Shown: positions 24,077 to 33,340, counted from the stretch's first letter. The stretch: DNA of 37,173 nucleotides from Lujinxingia vulgaris (GCF_007997005.1 NZ_VOSL01000017.1:1-37173), one strand, 5' to 3'. The notes: a model not told the origin generated them from the letters alone. Made by a program: numbers and translations.

Positions 24077-26434
24077 TTACTCCTCCTCACCACTCCCATC
24101 ATCGTCATCACCAAGCACGATCTCCACCGGCGGACGATGGGATCGAATCAGGTGGCCGCGCTGAATGATGAGTTTGCCCTTGTTGCCGCGCGAGGTCGGC
24201 GCGTACTGGGCCTTGGTCGCCCGAATGATCTCGCGGGCTCCACGGTTGGTCTCCACCTCCAGGCCATCGAGGCGCTCACGGCAGAGCGTAAAGTCAAGGA
24301 CCGCGTCCTTGCCCTCCAACGCGATGGCGCGCACGCCCTTGGCTGGCCCCTTCACATGCGAGATCTCGCGGACCTGGAACATCAACCCGCGCCCATCCCG
24401 GCTGGCGAGCGCCACCAGCTCCGAGCCGTCGCAGTTCTCCACGTTGACCACCTCATCGCCCTTGTCCAGACGCATAAAGAGGCGACCTTTGACGGTGGAA
24501 GGATCGGTGTAGCTCTCCAGCGAGAAGCGCAGCGACTGGCCGCTGCGGCTGATGGCGACCATCTGCACGTCGCCTTCCTCACTCTCCTCGCCACCCACAA
24601 GGGAGGGCTGGTCGGGGGCCATGGTACGCAGCATGCGCTTGTCGCTTGTGACCACGCCGACGACGCGCTCGCCATCGTCGAAATCAAAGCTGGCCTGCAC
24701 CGGATCTCCATAACCGGAGGTCGCCGGCACATCATCGATCCGCATGGTGTAGCCGCGGCCCATGTTGGTGAAAAAGATCACCGTATCACGCGTGCTCCCC
24801 GGCAACACCCAGCCCATCTGATCGCCCTCGCGGACCCGGATGGTGGAGAGGTCAGTGTAGGACTTCTGGCGCTTGATTCGGCCTTCACGCGAGACCATCA
24901 CCCAGCATTGCTCGGCGATGATGTATGCCTCCTCCGAATACTCGAGTTCTTTGACCGGGGCGTCGACCAACGTGCGACGCACATCACCGTAGGCGCCCCG
25001 GATCGCGACGAGTTCGCCGCGGATCACCGCCCAGCGCTTGCCTTCGTCGTCGAGCAAGCCCTGCAACTTCGCGGCCTGCGCGCGCTTTTCGGCGAGTTCG
25101 GCGCGAATCATTTCGATCTCGAGCTTGGCCAGGCGGTAGAGCTTGGTCTCCAGGATGGCCTCGGTCTGCTCGGCGTCAATACCGAAGTGCGCCATCAACT
25201 TCTGCGCAGCATCGGCCTTGCCCTCGGAGGCCCGGATCAGGCGAATCGCCTCATCGAGGTCGCCGAAGATCGTCTCAAAGCCCTCCAGGATATGGATGCG
25301 CCGCAGCAGCTGCTCCAACTCAAAACGAATGCGCCGGGTCACCACCTCCATGCGGAAATCGAGGAAGTAGCGCAGCATCATCTTCAGGTCGACCCTGGCC
25401 GGCTGCGCCACATCGGGGTTCTCCGAGGGAACGAGGCAGGTCAGGTTGACGTGAAAACGGTCTTCGAGCGGGGTGTGCTTAAAGAGATACGCCATGGCCA
25501 CGTCGGCATCGGCGCCACGCTTGAGCTCCATGACAACGCGCACATCATTGGTAGACTCGTCGCGAACATCGACAACCTGGGGGAGCTTTTCCTGAATGAT
25601 GTGCTCGGCGATCTTCTCAATGAGGGTCGCCTTATTGACGTAATAAGGGATCGAGGTGACCACGATATAGCGGCGCGCGCCGTCGCGCTCGATCTCCCAC
25701 TGAGCGCGGGTGATCAGCGTGCCGCTGCCGTTGTGGTAGATCTCGCGCAGCTCCTCCTCGTCGTTGAGGAGCACGCCACCGGTGGGAAAGTCCGGGCCTT
25801 TCACAATCGCCCCGACCATCTCGTCGATGGTGATCTCAGGCCGGTCGATCATGGCGATGAGCGCATCGACGACCTCTCCCAGGTTATGCGGCGGGATGTT
25901 GGTCGCCATCCCGACGGCGATGCCGGTGGCCCCGTTGATCAGCAGGTTGGGGACCTGGGCCGGGAGCACCACCGGCTCCTGAACGGTGCCATCGTAGTTG
26001 GGTCGAAAGGCCACCGTCTGCTTTTTGATCTCATCGAGCAGCTCCGAGGCCAGCGGCATCATGCGCGCCTCGGTGTAGCGCATCGCCGCGGCGCTATCGC
26101 CGTCAACCGAGCCGAAGTTGCCGTGACCGTCGACCAACGGGTAGCGCAGCGAGAAGCTCTGCGCCATGCGCACCATCGCGTCGTAGATCGATTGATCGCC
26201 GTGAGGGTGGTACTTCCCCATGACCTCACCGACGATCGCCGCGCTCTTGCGGTATTTCGCGTCGTGGGTCAGGCGCAAGTTGGCGTACATCGCATATAAA
26301 ATGCGCCTCTGCACGGGCTTTAAGCCGTCGCGCACATCGGGGAGCGCGCGGCTTGTGATCACGCTCATGGCGTAGTTCAGGTAGCGCTCTTGCGCTGTCT
26401 TATGCAGCGCCACATCGGTCGGCTGGGTCGGCAT
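24077..26434 (-). CDS. parC: Type IIA DNA topoisomerase subunit A (ParC-like)
   Basis: 785 residues from the ATG; a GTG five codons upstream is also possible. Motifs include [20 protein letters not shown] at the N-terminus, PVQRRIL, the catalytic Tyr120 in AAMRYTEAR and the gate motif IPPHNLGEV. The breakage-reunion domain is followed by a long coiled-coil tower and a beta-pinwheel C-terminal domain ending in an acidic tail. The GyrA-box (QRRGGKG) that gives gyrase its supercoiling ability is not seen, and the catalytic Tyr has the same number as in E. coli ParC. I therefore prefer topoisomerase IV over gyrase. The residue equivalent to GyrA Ser83 is Gln81. The B subunit gene is not adjacent. 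Confidence 0.88.
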   Translation of the reverse strand: MPTQPTDVALHKTAQERYLNYAMSVITSRALPDVRDGLKPVQRRILYAMYANLRLTHDAKYRKSAAIVGEVMGKYHPHGDQSIYDAMVRMAQSFSLRYPLVDGHGNFGSVDGDSAAAMRYTEARMMPLASELLDEIKKQTVAFRPNYDGTVQEPVVLPAQVPNLLINGATGIAVGMATNIPPHNLGEVVDALIAMIDRPEITIDEMVGAIVKGPDFPTGGVLLNDEEELREIYHNGSGTLITRAQWEIERDGARRYIVVTSIPYYVNKATLIEKIAEHIIQEKLPQVVDVRDESTNDVRVVMELKRGADADVAMAYLFKHTPLEDRFHVNLTCLVPSENPDVAQPARVDLKMMLRYFLDFRMEVVTRRIRFELEQLLRRIHILEGFETIFGDLDEAIRLIRASEGKADAAQKLMAHFGIDAEQTEAILETKLYRLAKLEIEMIRAELAEKRAQAAKLQGLLDDEGKRWAVIRGELVAIRGAYGDVRRTLVDAPVKELEYSEEAYIIAEQCWVMVSREGRIKRQKSYTDLSTIRVREGDQMGWVLPGSTRDTVIFFTNMGRGYTMRIDDVPATSGYGDPVQASFDFDDGERVVGVVTSDKRMLRTMAPDQPSLVGGEESEEGDVQMVAISRSGQSLRFSLESYTDPSTVKGRLFMRLDKGDEVVNVENCDGSELVALASRDGRGLMFQVREISHVKGPAKGVRAIALEGKDAVLDFTLCRERLDGLEVETNRGAREIIRATKAQYAPTSRGNKGKLIIQRGHLIRSHRPPVEIVLGDDDDGSGEEE

Positions 26435-27133
26435 TGTATCTCGTCTCACCGGGGGGACTGAAAAGCGTCATCCCCTTATAACACCACGACTTCCACGGAT
26501 TCGGGCGCGGCGGCCCGGGGCGGGAGTGTTATCACTGCGAGAACGGACTGACAACCGAGCCGATGCTCTCTCACATCATCACCGCAAACGACCCACGGTC
26601 AGCCGCAACTCGACCCACGGCCACACAAAAAACGACCGACGGTCGCGTCAACGTCAGCATTTATGCGGCGATCATGAAGACGGTCGTGAGCAAGACTCGA
26701 TCATCAACGTACGATATTGTCGCTGAGAATGCGCGAGTGGGGGGAGAGACTGACGTATGTTGAGCGTCGTCGCGTCGTTTGAGGGCAATGTGTCAACAAT
26801 TCGACGAGGAACACGCCTTATATAAGGGCCAGATGGCCCTGTCGCACGTCCGCAACGCCCTACGCCAAGCAGAGTTACGCCTCTACGCTTCTTTTGCGCG
26901 AGTTGGGCACCCCAGAGTGTGATGGGCGGAGCACTTAGGCACGCGTCGCTCGCCAGCGCCCTCCCTCTTCCACGGCGTCAGTCTTCGTCCCGCGCAGCCA
27001 GGCCCGGGAGGCCACAGAACGGTTGAGGTTCTGGCGGTCGACACAGCGTCTTGGCGTCTCGTCCACTCATGCTGTGGAAAACGCCAACCGACGTGCCGCT
27101 CAGAACGCCTCGCCGAACAGATTGCTCAGCGAC
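26435..27133. other. Gene-free stretch with degenerate repeat copies
   Basis: About 700 bp between the parC-like start and the transposase stop. It contains the repeat copies at 26590-26645 and a perfect palindrome CCTTATATAAGG (26816-26827). I found no RNA gene or credible coding frame; the frames open here lack ribosome sites and family similarity. The AT-rich sequence at 26455-26490 (with TTATAA on the minus strand) may include the parC-like promoter but has no good -35. Confidence 0.5.
26590..26645. repeat. Array D: one intact and two decayed palindromic cores
   Basis: GACCCACGGTCA at 26590 is followed 22 bp later by GACCCACGGCCA (26612) and 22 bp later by GACCGACGGTCG (26634). The spacing is preserved while the cores have mutated, as expected for an old array. 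Confidence 0.85.
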
Positions 27134-28111
27134 TTATCCCGCAAGAGCCTCGCACGCCGGCGCCCCGGTCGGGCTGTGCGGCGCGTAGTTCGCCGCCAGC
27201 CCTGCCTCATTCGGGTCGCCCTCGCGACACTTCACCGGCGAGTGGCGCCTCAGCCACAACGTGCCGCAGGGAAAAACGCAACGTTTTTTGCCGGCGATCC
27301 AGCGCTTGCGCACCCGCCGATAGGCGCTCTGAAAGGCCCTCTCCCGGCTGACGGCCTGCTCGAGAAGCTCCGGATGAAACGCCGCATAACGGGGGACGGA
27401 CTGTCGGCCTTTCTTCCGCCGAAGATCTTTCGCGCAGTCGAAGGGATTGGTGGCGAGCACGGCTTTGATGCCCAGAAACCGGCGGCGCTTCTTCTTTCGC
27501 TGGCGGTGAATCTCGTTTTCTTCCTCGCGCAGACGCTTCTCAAAATACGCGACGACCTCCTCCAGCGACATATCGTCGTAGCCCGGCGGGCGCCTGGGGA
27601 TGAACTCAAAGCTCTCCGGCTGATCGTCGCCGTAATAGCTGTCTGGACGCGGGACCCGCATCGGCTTCTCCCAGTCTGAGGGCATGATCTTAAAGCCCGG
27701 CCAGTCCTTTGCTCGGCGAACAAGGCCGGCTTTGACCGGGTTCAGCAACACATAGAGCAGCTGAATCTCGAAGACCTCCCGGTCGAGCAGCACCGTGTCG
27801 CAGTAAGAGCCATTGTCCCAGAGGCTTCCATCAAAACCGATACAGTCCTTTCGGGCCCTGGAGAAGCCGGCCATCGCGTCGCGCATAAACTCCGAGCGGC
27901 GCGCCTGCGGGTCGGTGAGCACGATGTGCAGATGGTTTGACATCACCATCGTGCCATGCACCACAACACCGCTGCGATCGGCTGCCCGCGCAAACTCGTA
28001 GGCCGCAATGGCGTTGATGTTGGCATCCGGGCGTGTCAAAAAACGTCCTCCGGCGGTACGACGAGTCAAGGCGGCGACCTGACCTTCGATATGACGACGG
28101 GGGCGAGTCAT
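27134..28111 (-). CDS. REP-associated (Y1, IS200-like HUH) transposase
   Basis: 325 residues from the ATG with GGAG seven bases upstream; the longer open frame to 28309 runs into repeat DNA and is rejected. The HUH metal-binding motif is seen in MSNHLHIVLTD, and the conserved LLYVLLNPVKAGLV helix is diagnostic of the REP-associated tyrosine transposase branch. A long Lys/Arg-rich C-terminal extension (RQRKKKRRR and after) is unusual for the smallest members. No IS-type terminal repeats were found at the gene ends, as expected for domesticated RAYT genes. RAYTs process dispersed palindromic elements. Copies of the window's palindromic repeat lie on both sides (26590-26645, 28297-28353, 28615-28715). 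The link between them is inference. Confidence 0.85.
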   Translation of the reverse strand: MTRPRRHIEGQVAALTRRTAGGRFLTRPDANINAIAAYEFARAADRSGVVVHGTMVMSNHLHIVLTDPQARRSEFMRDAMAGFSRARKDCIGFDGSLWDNGSYCDTVLLDREVFEIQLLYVLLNPVKAGLVRRAKDWPGFKIMPSDWEKPMRVPRPDSYYGDDQPESFEFIPRRPPGYDDMSLEEVVAYFEKRLREEENEIHRQRKKKRRRFLGIKAVLATNPFDCAKDLRRKKGRQSVPRYAAFHPELLEQAVSRERAFQSAYRRVRKRWIAGKKRCVFPCGTLWLRRHSPVKCREGDPNEAGLAANYAPHSPTGAPACEALAG

Positions 28112-28296
28112 GGTGGGGCTCCAGAGAGGTAGAGGGTTGGATGTTGGACCTCGCTGGATTGTTATCGCGCGCAAGTGGCGGATGTTGCGTCGCACGGGGA
28201 AAAAAGATGGGGAGATGTAGGGAAGGCTCTGCCGGCGATCAGGTATGTGATGTGGACATAAGCGTCGAAACGCCGCGTCGTTACTGGATGTCAGGT

Positions 28297-28353
28297 GACC
28301 CCCGGTCATCGTATCGACGACCCACGGTCAGTTCGCAATGCGACCCACAGACG
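28297..28353. repeat. Array E: one intact and two decayed palindromic cores
   Basis: GACCCCCGGTCA (28297), GACCCACGGTCA (28319) and GACCCACAGACG (28342) are spaced 22 and 23 bp apart. They begin 186 bp upstream of the transposase start. Confidence 0.85.
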
Positions 28354-28614
28354 GTTTGAGTCGTCCGCAATACCGTATGGTCGCAGGCGAGACATCGGAA
28401 AATACTGAGAGTTGTGTATCAGATTTCAAACGCTTCTCCTTCTGCCCAGGAACGCACTCCGGTCGACGAGAAACGTTGAATACCCACACCTTGCCCGGCC
28501 CGACTCCCTCCTGGTGGAGATTCGACCCTGCTCCCTCTCGGCAAGCTAGCTAAGTGCCGTCCCGTGAAGGGAGGCTTACGCCCCTGCCACCCGCATGGAT
28601 ACTGAACTACATAT
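28354..28614. other. Gene-free stretch, nothing recognised
   Basis: Between arrays E and F. I looked for a tRNA because of a TTCGA segment near 28520, but the flanking bases do not form a T-arm. No promoter, terminator or coding frame stands out. Confidence 0.4.
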
Positions 28615-28720
28615 GACCCACGGTCGTCTAAATTACCGACCCACGGTCATCTCAAAACTGACCCACGGTCATCTCAAAACTGACCCACGGTCGTCTCAAA
28701 ACTGACCCACGGTCGTCTCA
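28614..28720. repeat. Array F: five palindromic cores at 22-23-bp period
   Basis: The core begins at 28615, 28638, 28660, 28682 and 28704. Three copies end GGTCG rather than GGTCA. The last three linkers are identical (TCTCAAAACT), different from arrays A and C, indicating local amplification of one unit. The preceding T gives the full TGACC-CAC-GGTCA dyad in two of them. Confidence 0.93.
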
Positions 28721-28894
28721 AAACGACCTGCACTCAGCGCACTCAACAATCATCGCGCCACGGAATCGGTCAGCCCCACGCCGGTAGCCAACCCAGTCTG
28801 TAACATCTGTTGGCATCACCCTCGCGTCGCCTCGCACCCATAACCTGCCTCCGCCCTGGACCCCCGCTGTAATGCGCGCCGTACCAGCGCCGTA

Positions 28895-28922
28895 TTGCGA
28901 CGACGCCTCACCCTGCTACACT
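28895..28922 (+). promoter_or_regulatory. Candidate promoter of the Ig-like/PDZ gene
   Basis: TTGCGA (28895-28900) and TACACT (28917-28922) are 16 bp apart; the gene starts 62 bp downstream of the -10. The -10 matches four and the -35 four consensus positions. Confidence 0.42.
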
Positions 28923-28984
28923 CCCTCTTCAGCGCCGCCGACGCCCTTGCGAGCGCACCAGTCCTTACCGAAACCCAGGCTGCT

Positions 28985-31027
28985 ATGACTTCCCATCCTC
29001 CCAAAACACGCCTTCTCCTCGGCGTCGCGCTGCTTGTGGGAGGACTCTGCATCGCCGCCTTTCTCGCCCGCGGCCTCTGGATGGATGCCAGCCCCTCCGC
29101 CGACGAGAGCGAAGACGTTACGCCTCACCTCAGCGGACGCGTGCTGTCGGCGGAAGGTCGACCACTGGAAGGTGCTACAGTCCTCGCAGGAACCCTCACC
29201 GTCACAAGCGATGGGCGCGGACAGTTTGAGCTTAACCGAGACATGCTCCACAAGGCGGCCCGCACCGCCGCCGATGGAACGGTCCTCATTGACGCAAGCC
29301 ACCCGGAGTATGTGCGCGGCGGCGTGGGAGAACTCGGGGCGATGAGGCTCGACCTGAGCGACAGCCCCGCACAACACCCTGATTCTATTACCCTTTTCAT
29401 GCACCGACCCACACGCCTGCGCGGACGCGTCACCCTGAATGGAACGCCGGTTGCAGACGCCTCCATCGGGCTCGCCTACACCGAGGCTCGCGGCCTGGGC
29501 CAGGAGCCTCTCCTTCCTCACACCCTCTCCGACCTCACCCGTACCGACGGCCAGGGCCTCTTCACCCTGACGAACCTCGCCGCCGGTCGCGTCGCTGTTA
29601 CTGTGGAGACCGACCTCCCCGAGTTTCCCTACGCCGAGAGCTCCGCGCTCCGCCTGCAACCGGGAGAAGACGGCGGCGAGGTGCACATCGAGCTCCGGCC
29701 CACCACCGCGCTCACAGGTGTCGTCCTCTCCGCTTCGGGTGACCCCCTCGCCGCTTCCGTCATCCTGAGCGGCACCCAGACTTCCCGGCGCACCGACACC
29801 GCACGCACGGGTCGTTTTCGCTTCGATGATCTTCCCCCGGGAGACTACACCCTGAGCGCCGCGGCCCGACATCACTACCCGGACACCCTGGGGCCCTTCA
29901 CCGTTGAGACGGGAACCACCGCCGCTCACGACATCGTCCTGGAGCCCGCCCGGGGCCTCTTCGGTCGCGTTGTAGGACCGGAGGGCCGGCCACAACCCGG
30001 CTTTGTGATCGCCTCGTCATCCGATGACAGCCGCCGACTTCGCGTCGGTGACGACGGCCTCTTCAACTGGGAGTCTGCGCCCGATGTCCCCTGGACGCTT
30101 CAGGCCACGTCCTCGGCCTACGGCCGCTCTGCCCGCACGAGCGCTCGTGTCGGTCAGCCCGTCACCCTGGAGCTTCGCCCGGGCGGAGAGTTGGCCGGTA
30201 TCGTCGTCGACGCGCGCGGTCAGCCCATGACCTCCTACCAGATCGCCATCGCCGCGATGGATGTCCCGCCGCCCCACCCCTACGTCCCCGGTCGCATCAA
30301 CTCCGAGCAGGTCGAGACCTCCACCGGGCGCTTTCGCATCGGGCCGCTCTCCCCCGGCTACTACGCGCTGGTCGCCCGCGCGCCGGGGCTTGCGCCGGTG
30401 ACCTCCGAGCTCTTCGAGGTGCGCGCCGGGCGCACCACCGACAACATCCGCCTGCAACTTCTCCAGGGGGCCTCGATCGCCGGCGTGGTGCGCGATCGTC
30501 AGAGCGGAGAGCCTATCGCGACGGCCTCAGTCACCCTGGTCGACCCCTCCCAGCGTCTGTCGCCGCGAAACACCCTGGCCAACCCCTCGGGCCACTACGC
30601 CCTTGATGAGCTCCCCGACGGGCTTGTCACCCTGCATGTGCGCGCCAACGGCTACGAGCCCGAGCTCGTCGCCGGCATCGAGCTCGCAAGCGGCGAAACC
30701 CTCTCTTACGACATCGAACTCACCCCCACCGACAACCCCGAGCCGGCGCTGGCCTTTTACGGCATCGGCGCCAGCCTGCGCAGCCAGGCCCGCGACATCG
30801 TGGTGGTCAATGTGATGCCCGGCTCGGCCTCAGCGGAAGCCGGCCTTAAGCCCGGCGACCGCATCCTGGCGGTCGACGAGCTCCCCACCCACCGCCTGAG
30901 CCTCCCGGACGTCATCGCGCGCATCCGCGGTCAGGCCGACATCCCCGTCAGCCTGAGCATCGAGCGCCCCGGTGAGGGCGAGTTTGTGGTGGACATTGCG
31001 CGCCGCCGCGTGCGAGTGCAGCGCTGA
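28985..31027 (+). CDS. Membrane-anchored protein with Ig-like (carboxypeptidase-regulatory) repeats and a C-terminal PDZ domain
   Basis: 680 residues from the ATG that gives MTSHPPKTRLLLG; the upstream in-frame ATG would place the start on the predicted -35. One N-terminal helix (about 9-28) acts as signal anchor. Six CarboxypepD_reg-like beta-sandwich units follow, recognisable by openings such as LSGRVLSAEGRPLEGATV, LRGRVTLNGTPVADASI, LTGVVLSASGDPLAASV, LFGRVVGPEGRPQPGF, LAGIVVDARGQPMTSYQ and IAGVVRDRQSGEPIATA. The last 90 residues form a PDZ domain (VNVMPGSASAEAGLKPGDRILAVD). This combination is seen in large-genome predatory or social bacteria. The protein is likely periplasmic. The ligand is unknown. 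Confidence 0.87.
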   Translation: MTSHPPKTRLLLGVALLVGGLCIAAFLARGLWMDASPSADESEDVTPHLSGRVLSAEGRPLEGATVLAGTLTVTSDGRGQFELNRDMLHKAARTAADGTVLIDASHPEYVRGGVGELGAMRLDLSDSPAQHPDSITLFMHRPTRLRGRVTLNGTPVADASIGLAYTEARGLGQEPLLPHTLSDLTRTDGQGLFTLTNLAAGRVAVTVETDLPEFPYAESSALRLQPGEDGGEVHIELRPTTALTGVVLSASGDPLAASVILSGTQTSRRTDTARTGRFRFDDLPPGDYTLSAAARHHYPDTLGPFTVETGTTAAHDIVLEPARGLFGRVVGPEGRPQPGFVIASSSDDSRRLRVGDDGLFNWESAPDVPWTLQATSSAYGRSARTSARVGQPVTLELRPGGELAGIVVDARGQPMTSYQIAIAAMDVPPPHPYVPGRINSEQVETSTGRFRIGPLSPGYYALVARAPGLAPVTSELFEVRAGRTTDNIRLQLLQGASIAGVVRDRQSGEPIATASVTLVDPSQRLSPRNTLANPSGHYALDELPDGLVTLHVRANGYEPELVAGIELASGETLSYDIELTPTDNPEPALAFYGIGASLRSQARDIVVVNVMPGSASAEAGLKPGDRILAVDELPTHRLSLPDVIARIRGQADIPVSLSIERPGEGEFVVDIARRRVRVQR

Positions 31028-31059
31028 CTTTTGATCGCTTTACAATGACTCGTAGTGCT

Positions 31060-31080
31060 CGCCCCGACATCTGCGGGGCG
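31060..31080 (+). other. Hairpin in the leader of the HELLH gene
   Basis: CGCCCCG (31060-31066) and CGGGGCG (31074-31080) form a 7-bp stem with a 7-nt loop, 17 bp before the start codon. No T-run follows, so it is not a typical terminator. It may affect translation of the next gene or end the upstream mRNA. Confidence 0.3.
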
Positions 31081-31097
31081 ACTTGAACGGAGCTTTC

Positions 31098-32996
31098 ATG
31101 ATTCGCCATACCCTCCCTCCCGCGGCTCGCCAGGTCTCATTGGACGACATGCCGCGCCAGTGGCTCCCTACCCCGGAGGCGCTGGTCGTCGCCCTGGAAA
31201 AGAACATCGAGGCGGGTGAGCCCGCCGGCCTGCGCGCTCTGGCCCCACAGATGGGCGCCCCCGAAGTCGACCTGACGGTCACCCCGCTGACCGCTCGCGC
31301 CACCATGCTGGGCGCGCTCGGCGGACGGGCCTTCTACCACCACGAGCTTCGCCTGCGCCAACCGATGCCCGAGCATCTCGAGCCCGAACTCGCCGTCTGG
31401 CAGGCCGGCACCACGCCGCAGTGGAGTGACGGGGTGCTGGCCGAACCCAAATATTTTTCCTTCTTTCAAGACGCTCCCTTCCCGGCATTTAACCCGAACC
31501 ACCGGCGCAAGTGGCGCGCGCACGAGCTTCTGCACGGAGCCTCGAAGTTCTTCTGGCACCCTCAGATGACGCGCTTTGAGCTCTATGTAAGCGCGCGCCT
31601 CAACGAGCTCTTGCCGATCATCCACTGGTACGGGTTTGACGAGATCTTTCGCCCGCGCTGCGCCGAACACCGCGGCAAGCTGCTCTACCGCGAGTTCTGC
31701 GCCTCCTGCGAAGCCCTGGCTCGCCCCTACTGGGAGCTCGACCTCGCCGCCGAACCCCAGCAGCGCGCCTTAGGGATGGGCGCCGCCCACAACGCCCTGG
31801 AGCATCTGGAGAGCGAGTGGAGCGCCATCGTCCAGGAGATCGCCACCGGCCGACTTCACGCCACGCCCCGCGGGCGCCTCGACGCCTCCAGCGACGCAGT
31901 CGGGTACATGCGCGCGCACTGGAACCGGGTCACCGCCTGGTCGACCGGCTCCTGGGTGGAGCGTTTTCTGGTCGACGGCGTCGACTACTTCAGCACCCTC
32001 GATGCGCTGCTCCTCAACGTGGGGCAGGCCACTCAGGACCTTGTCTGCGGCACTCTGGAGGTCGACGAGTCCCTCTACCGCGCCCGCCGCACGCGCCGAC
32101 AGCTCCAGGACATCGCCTCGCGCGTGCTCGTGGCCATGGAGTGGCTCGACCCGGAGAGCGCCGAGGGCGAACGCGCCGACGATGCGCTTGAACCCCACCT
32201 TGATGCGCTGGCCCACGCCTGCGGCGAACTTCTCGAAGAGCCCGAGAAGATCGAGACCTGCGTGAATGCAGCGCTGGAGAGCTTTGCCGCCTGCTCGCGG
32301 GCCTTCTCAGAGGTCGCTGAGCTCTTCCCGCAGCCCATCGCCGAGAGCTTTCTGGGCTTTGGCTACCGCTTTCTCGACGCCGATATCTTCGCCGAGGCCG
32401 GCTCCGCCCAGCTCGCTCAAGGCGTCGAAGACAGCGCCCCCAAAACCTTCGCGATGCTCACCGACCCGCTCGACAGCGCGGTGGCCCTGACCCAGTGGGA
32501 GGGCTTCGATGAAACCGGCCGCCTCAGCGAGCGCGTTCACGGCTGGCTCAGCTCGCAACTTGGCGAGGAGCACCCGCTCAGCGAGCAGGCACGCTTTGAA
32601 GCCTTCGCCAACGCCGAGCCCCGCACCGATGAAGAAGCCACCCTCTTTGCCTCGCTTCCCGACACTCCCGACGATCTGCTGGAGGCTGGCGGCCGGCTGC
32701 GCCCCCACGCCACCTTGAGGCGCGCGAGCTTCTCCGCCTCCGTCATCACCCACACCATCGGTCAGAAACTCCCCGAAGGCAGTGACGACACCCGGCTTCC
32801 GGTCGCCGCCGCGCTTGTCGACGGCCAACTTCGCCTGATGGCCGAGTCCAACGACATCACCCGCATCCTCGATCATCTGCAGGCCGGCGAAGAGCGCTCC
32901 CTGTGGTTGACCGAGGCACTCTGCGAGCCGCTCTACGAACTTCTCGAGAACAGCCTCGTCTGCTGGTTACCCGAACCCCGGCGCGCCAGCCGCTGA
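31098..32996 (+). CDS. Unknown protein with HELLH motif and CxxH/CxxC pair
   Basis: 632 residues from the ATG with CGGAG five bases upstream. I do not recognise the family. There is no signal peptide or transmembrane segment. The segment HRRKWRAHELLHGASKFFW (about 135-153) contains HELLH (142-146), a zinc-metalloprotease-like HExxH, with Glu161, Glu170 or His176 as possible third ligands. Just after it, Cys188/His191 and Cys201/Cys204 form CxxH-X9-CxxC, a plausible zinc knuckle. The remainder is acidic, helical and low in Lys. It follows the Ig-like/PDZ gene by 70 bp on the same strand and may be co-transcribed with it. Peptidase activity is a hypothesis; the HELLH could equally be structural. 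Confidence 0.75.
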   Translation: MIRHTLPPAARQVSLDDMPRQWLPTPEALVVALEKNIEAGEPAGLRALAPQMGAPEVDLTVTPLTARATMLGALGGRAFYHHELRLRQPMPEHLEPELAVWQAGTTPQWSDGVLAEPKYFSFFQDAPFPAFNPNHRRKWRAHELLHGASKFFWHPQMTRFELYVSARLNELLPIIHWYGFDEIFRPRCAEHRGKLLYREFCASCEALARPYWELDLAAEPQQRALGMGAAHNALEHLESEWSAIVQEIATGRLHATPRGRLDASSDAVGYMRAHWNRVTAWSTGSWVERFLVDGVDYFSTLDALLLNVGQATQDLVCGTLEVDESLYRARRTRRQLQDIASRVLVAMEWLDPESAEGERADDALEPHLDALAHACGELLEEPEKIETCVNAALESFAACSRAFSEVAELFPQPIAESFLGFGYRFLDADIFAEAGSAQLAQGVEDSAPKTFAMLTDPLDSAVALTQWEGFDETGRLSERVHGWLSSQLGEEHPLSEQARFEAFANAEPRTDEEATLFASLPDTPDDLLEAGGRLRPHATLRRASFSASVITHTIGQKLPEGSDDTRLPVAAALVDGQLRLMAESNDITRILDHLQAGEERSLWLTEALCEPLYELLENSLVCWLPEPRRASR

Positions 32997-33014
32997 ATTA
33001 CCGCACACCTAAAC

Positions 33015-33340
33015 GACCGTGGGTCGCGCAAACGCTACGTTCTATGCGGCCATTGGGCAGGTCACACCAGCATAACAAGGTGACAGTGGGTCACCTCCAG
33101 TTCGACCCTGGGTCACTTCGCAGGTGACCGTGGGTCACCTCAAACGCACCACGAAAATCGACCCACGGTCATCTCAAAAAGTGACCGTGGGTCACCTCCA
33201 GTTCGACCCTGGGTCACTTTTTGCCCGCCTCTATCAGCCGCGAAAAAATCGACCCACGGTCACTTCGCATGTGACCCTGGGTCACCTCAAACGCACCGCG
33301 ATAATCGACCCACGGTCACCTCAACGGTGACCGTGGGTCG
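33015..33340. repeat. Array G: eleven palindromic cores in both orientations
   Basis: Cores begin at 33015, 33082, 33104, 33126, 33160, 33183, 33205, 33251, 33273, 33307 and 33329. Those at 33160, 33251 and 33307 are GACCCACGGTCA; the others are GACCGTGGGTCA or variants with CTG or AGTG centres. Spacing is mostly 22-23 bp, with two gaps of exactly 34 bp containing the same linker (CACCTCAAACGCACC). This is evidence of segmental duplication within the array. At 33122-33140 the dyad extends to 8-bp arms (AGGTGACC-GTG-GGTCACCT). The array fills most of the 510-bp gap upstream of the chemosensory operon. Confidence 0.93.

Noticed and set aside
23981-26299. 772-residue protein on the plus strand
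   Set aside because: It is antisense to the topoisomerase gene and starts within a terminator; typical GC-rich shadow frame.
27023-27679. 218-residue protein on the plus strand
   Set aside because: It is antisense to the REP-type transposase and has no recognisable features.
28500-28560. tRNA gene
   Set aside because: A TTCGA segment suggests a T-loop, but the flanks do not pair and no acceptor or anticodon arm can be drawn.
9150-33340. Plasmid-type iterons or a replication origin
   Set aside because: The 22-bp period resembles iterons, but the copies are dispersed over 24 kb among chromosomal housekeeping genes, and no replication initiator gene or AT-rich opening region is seen.
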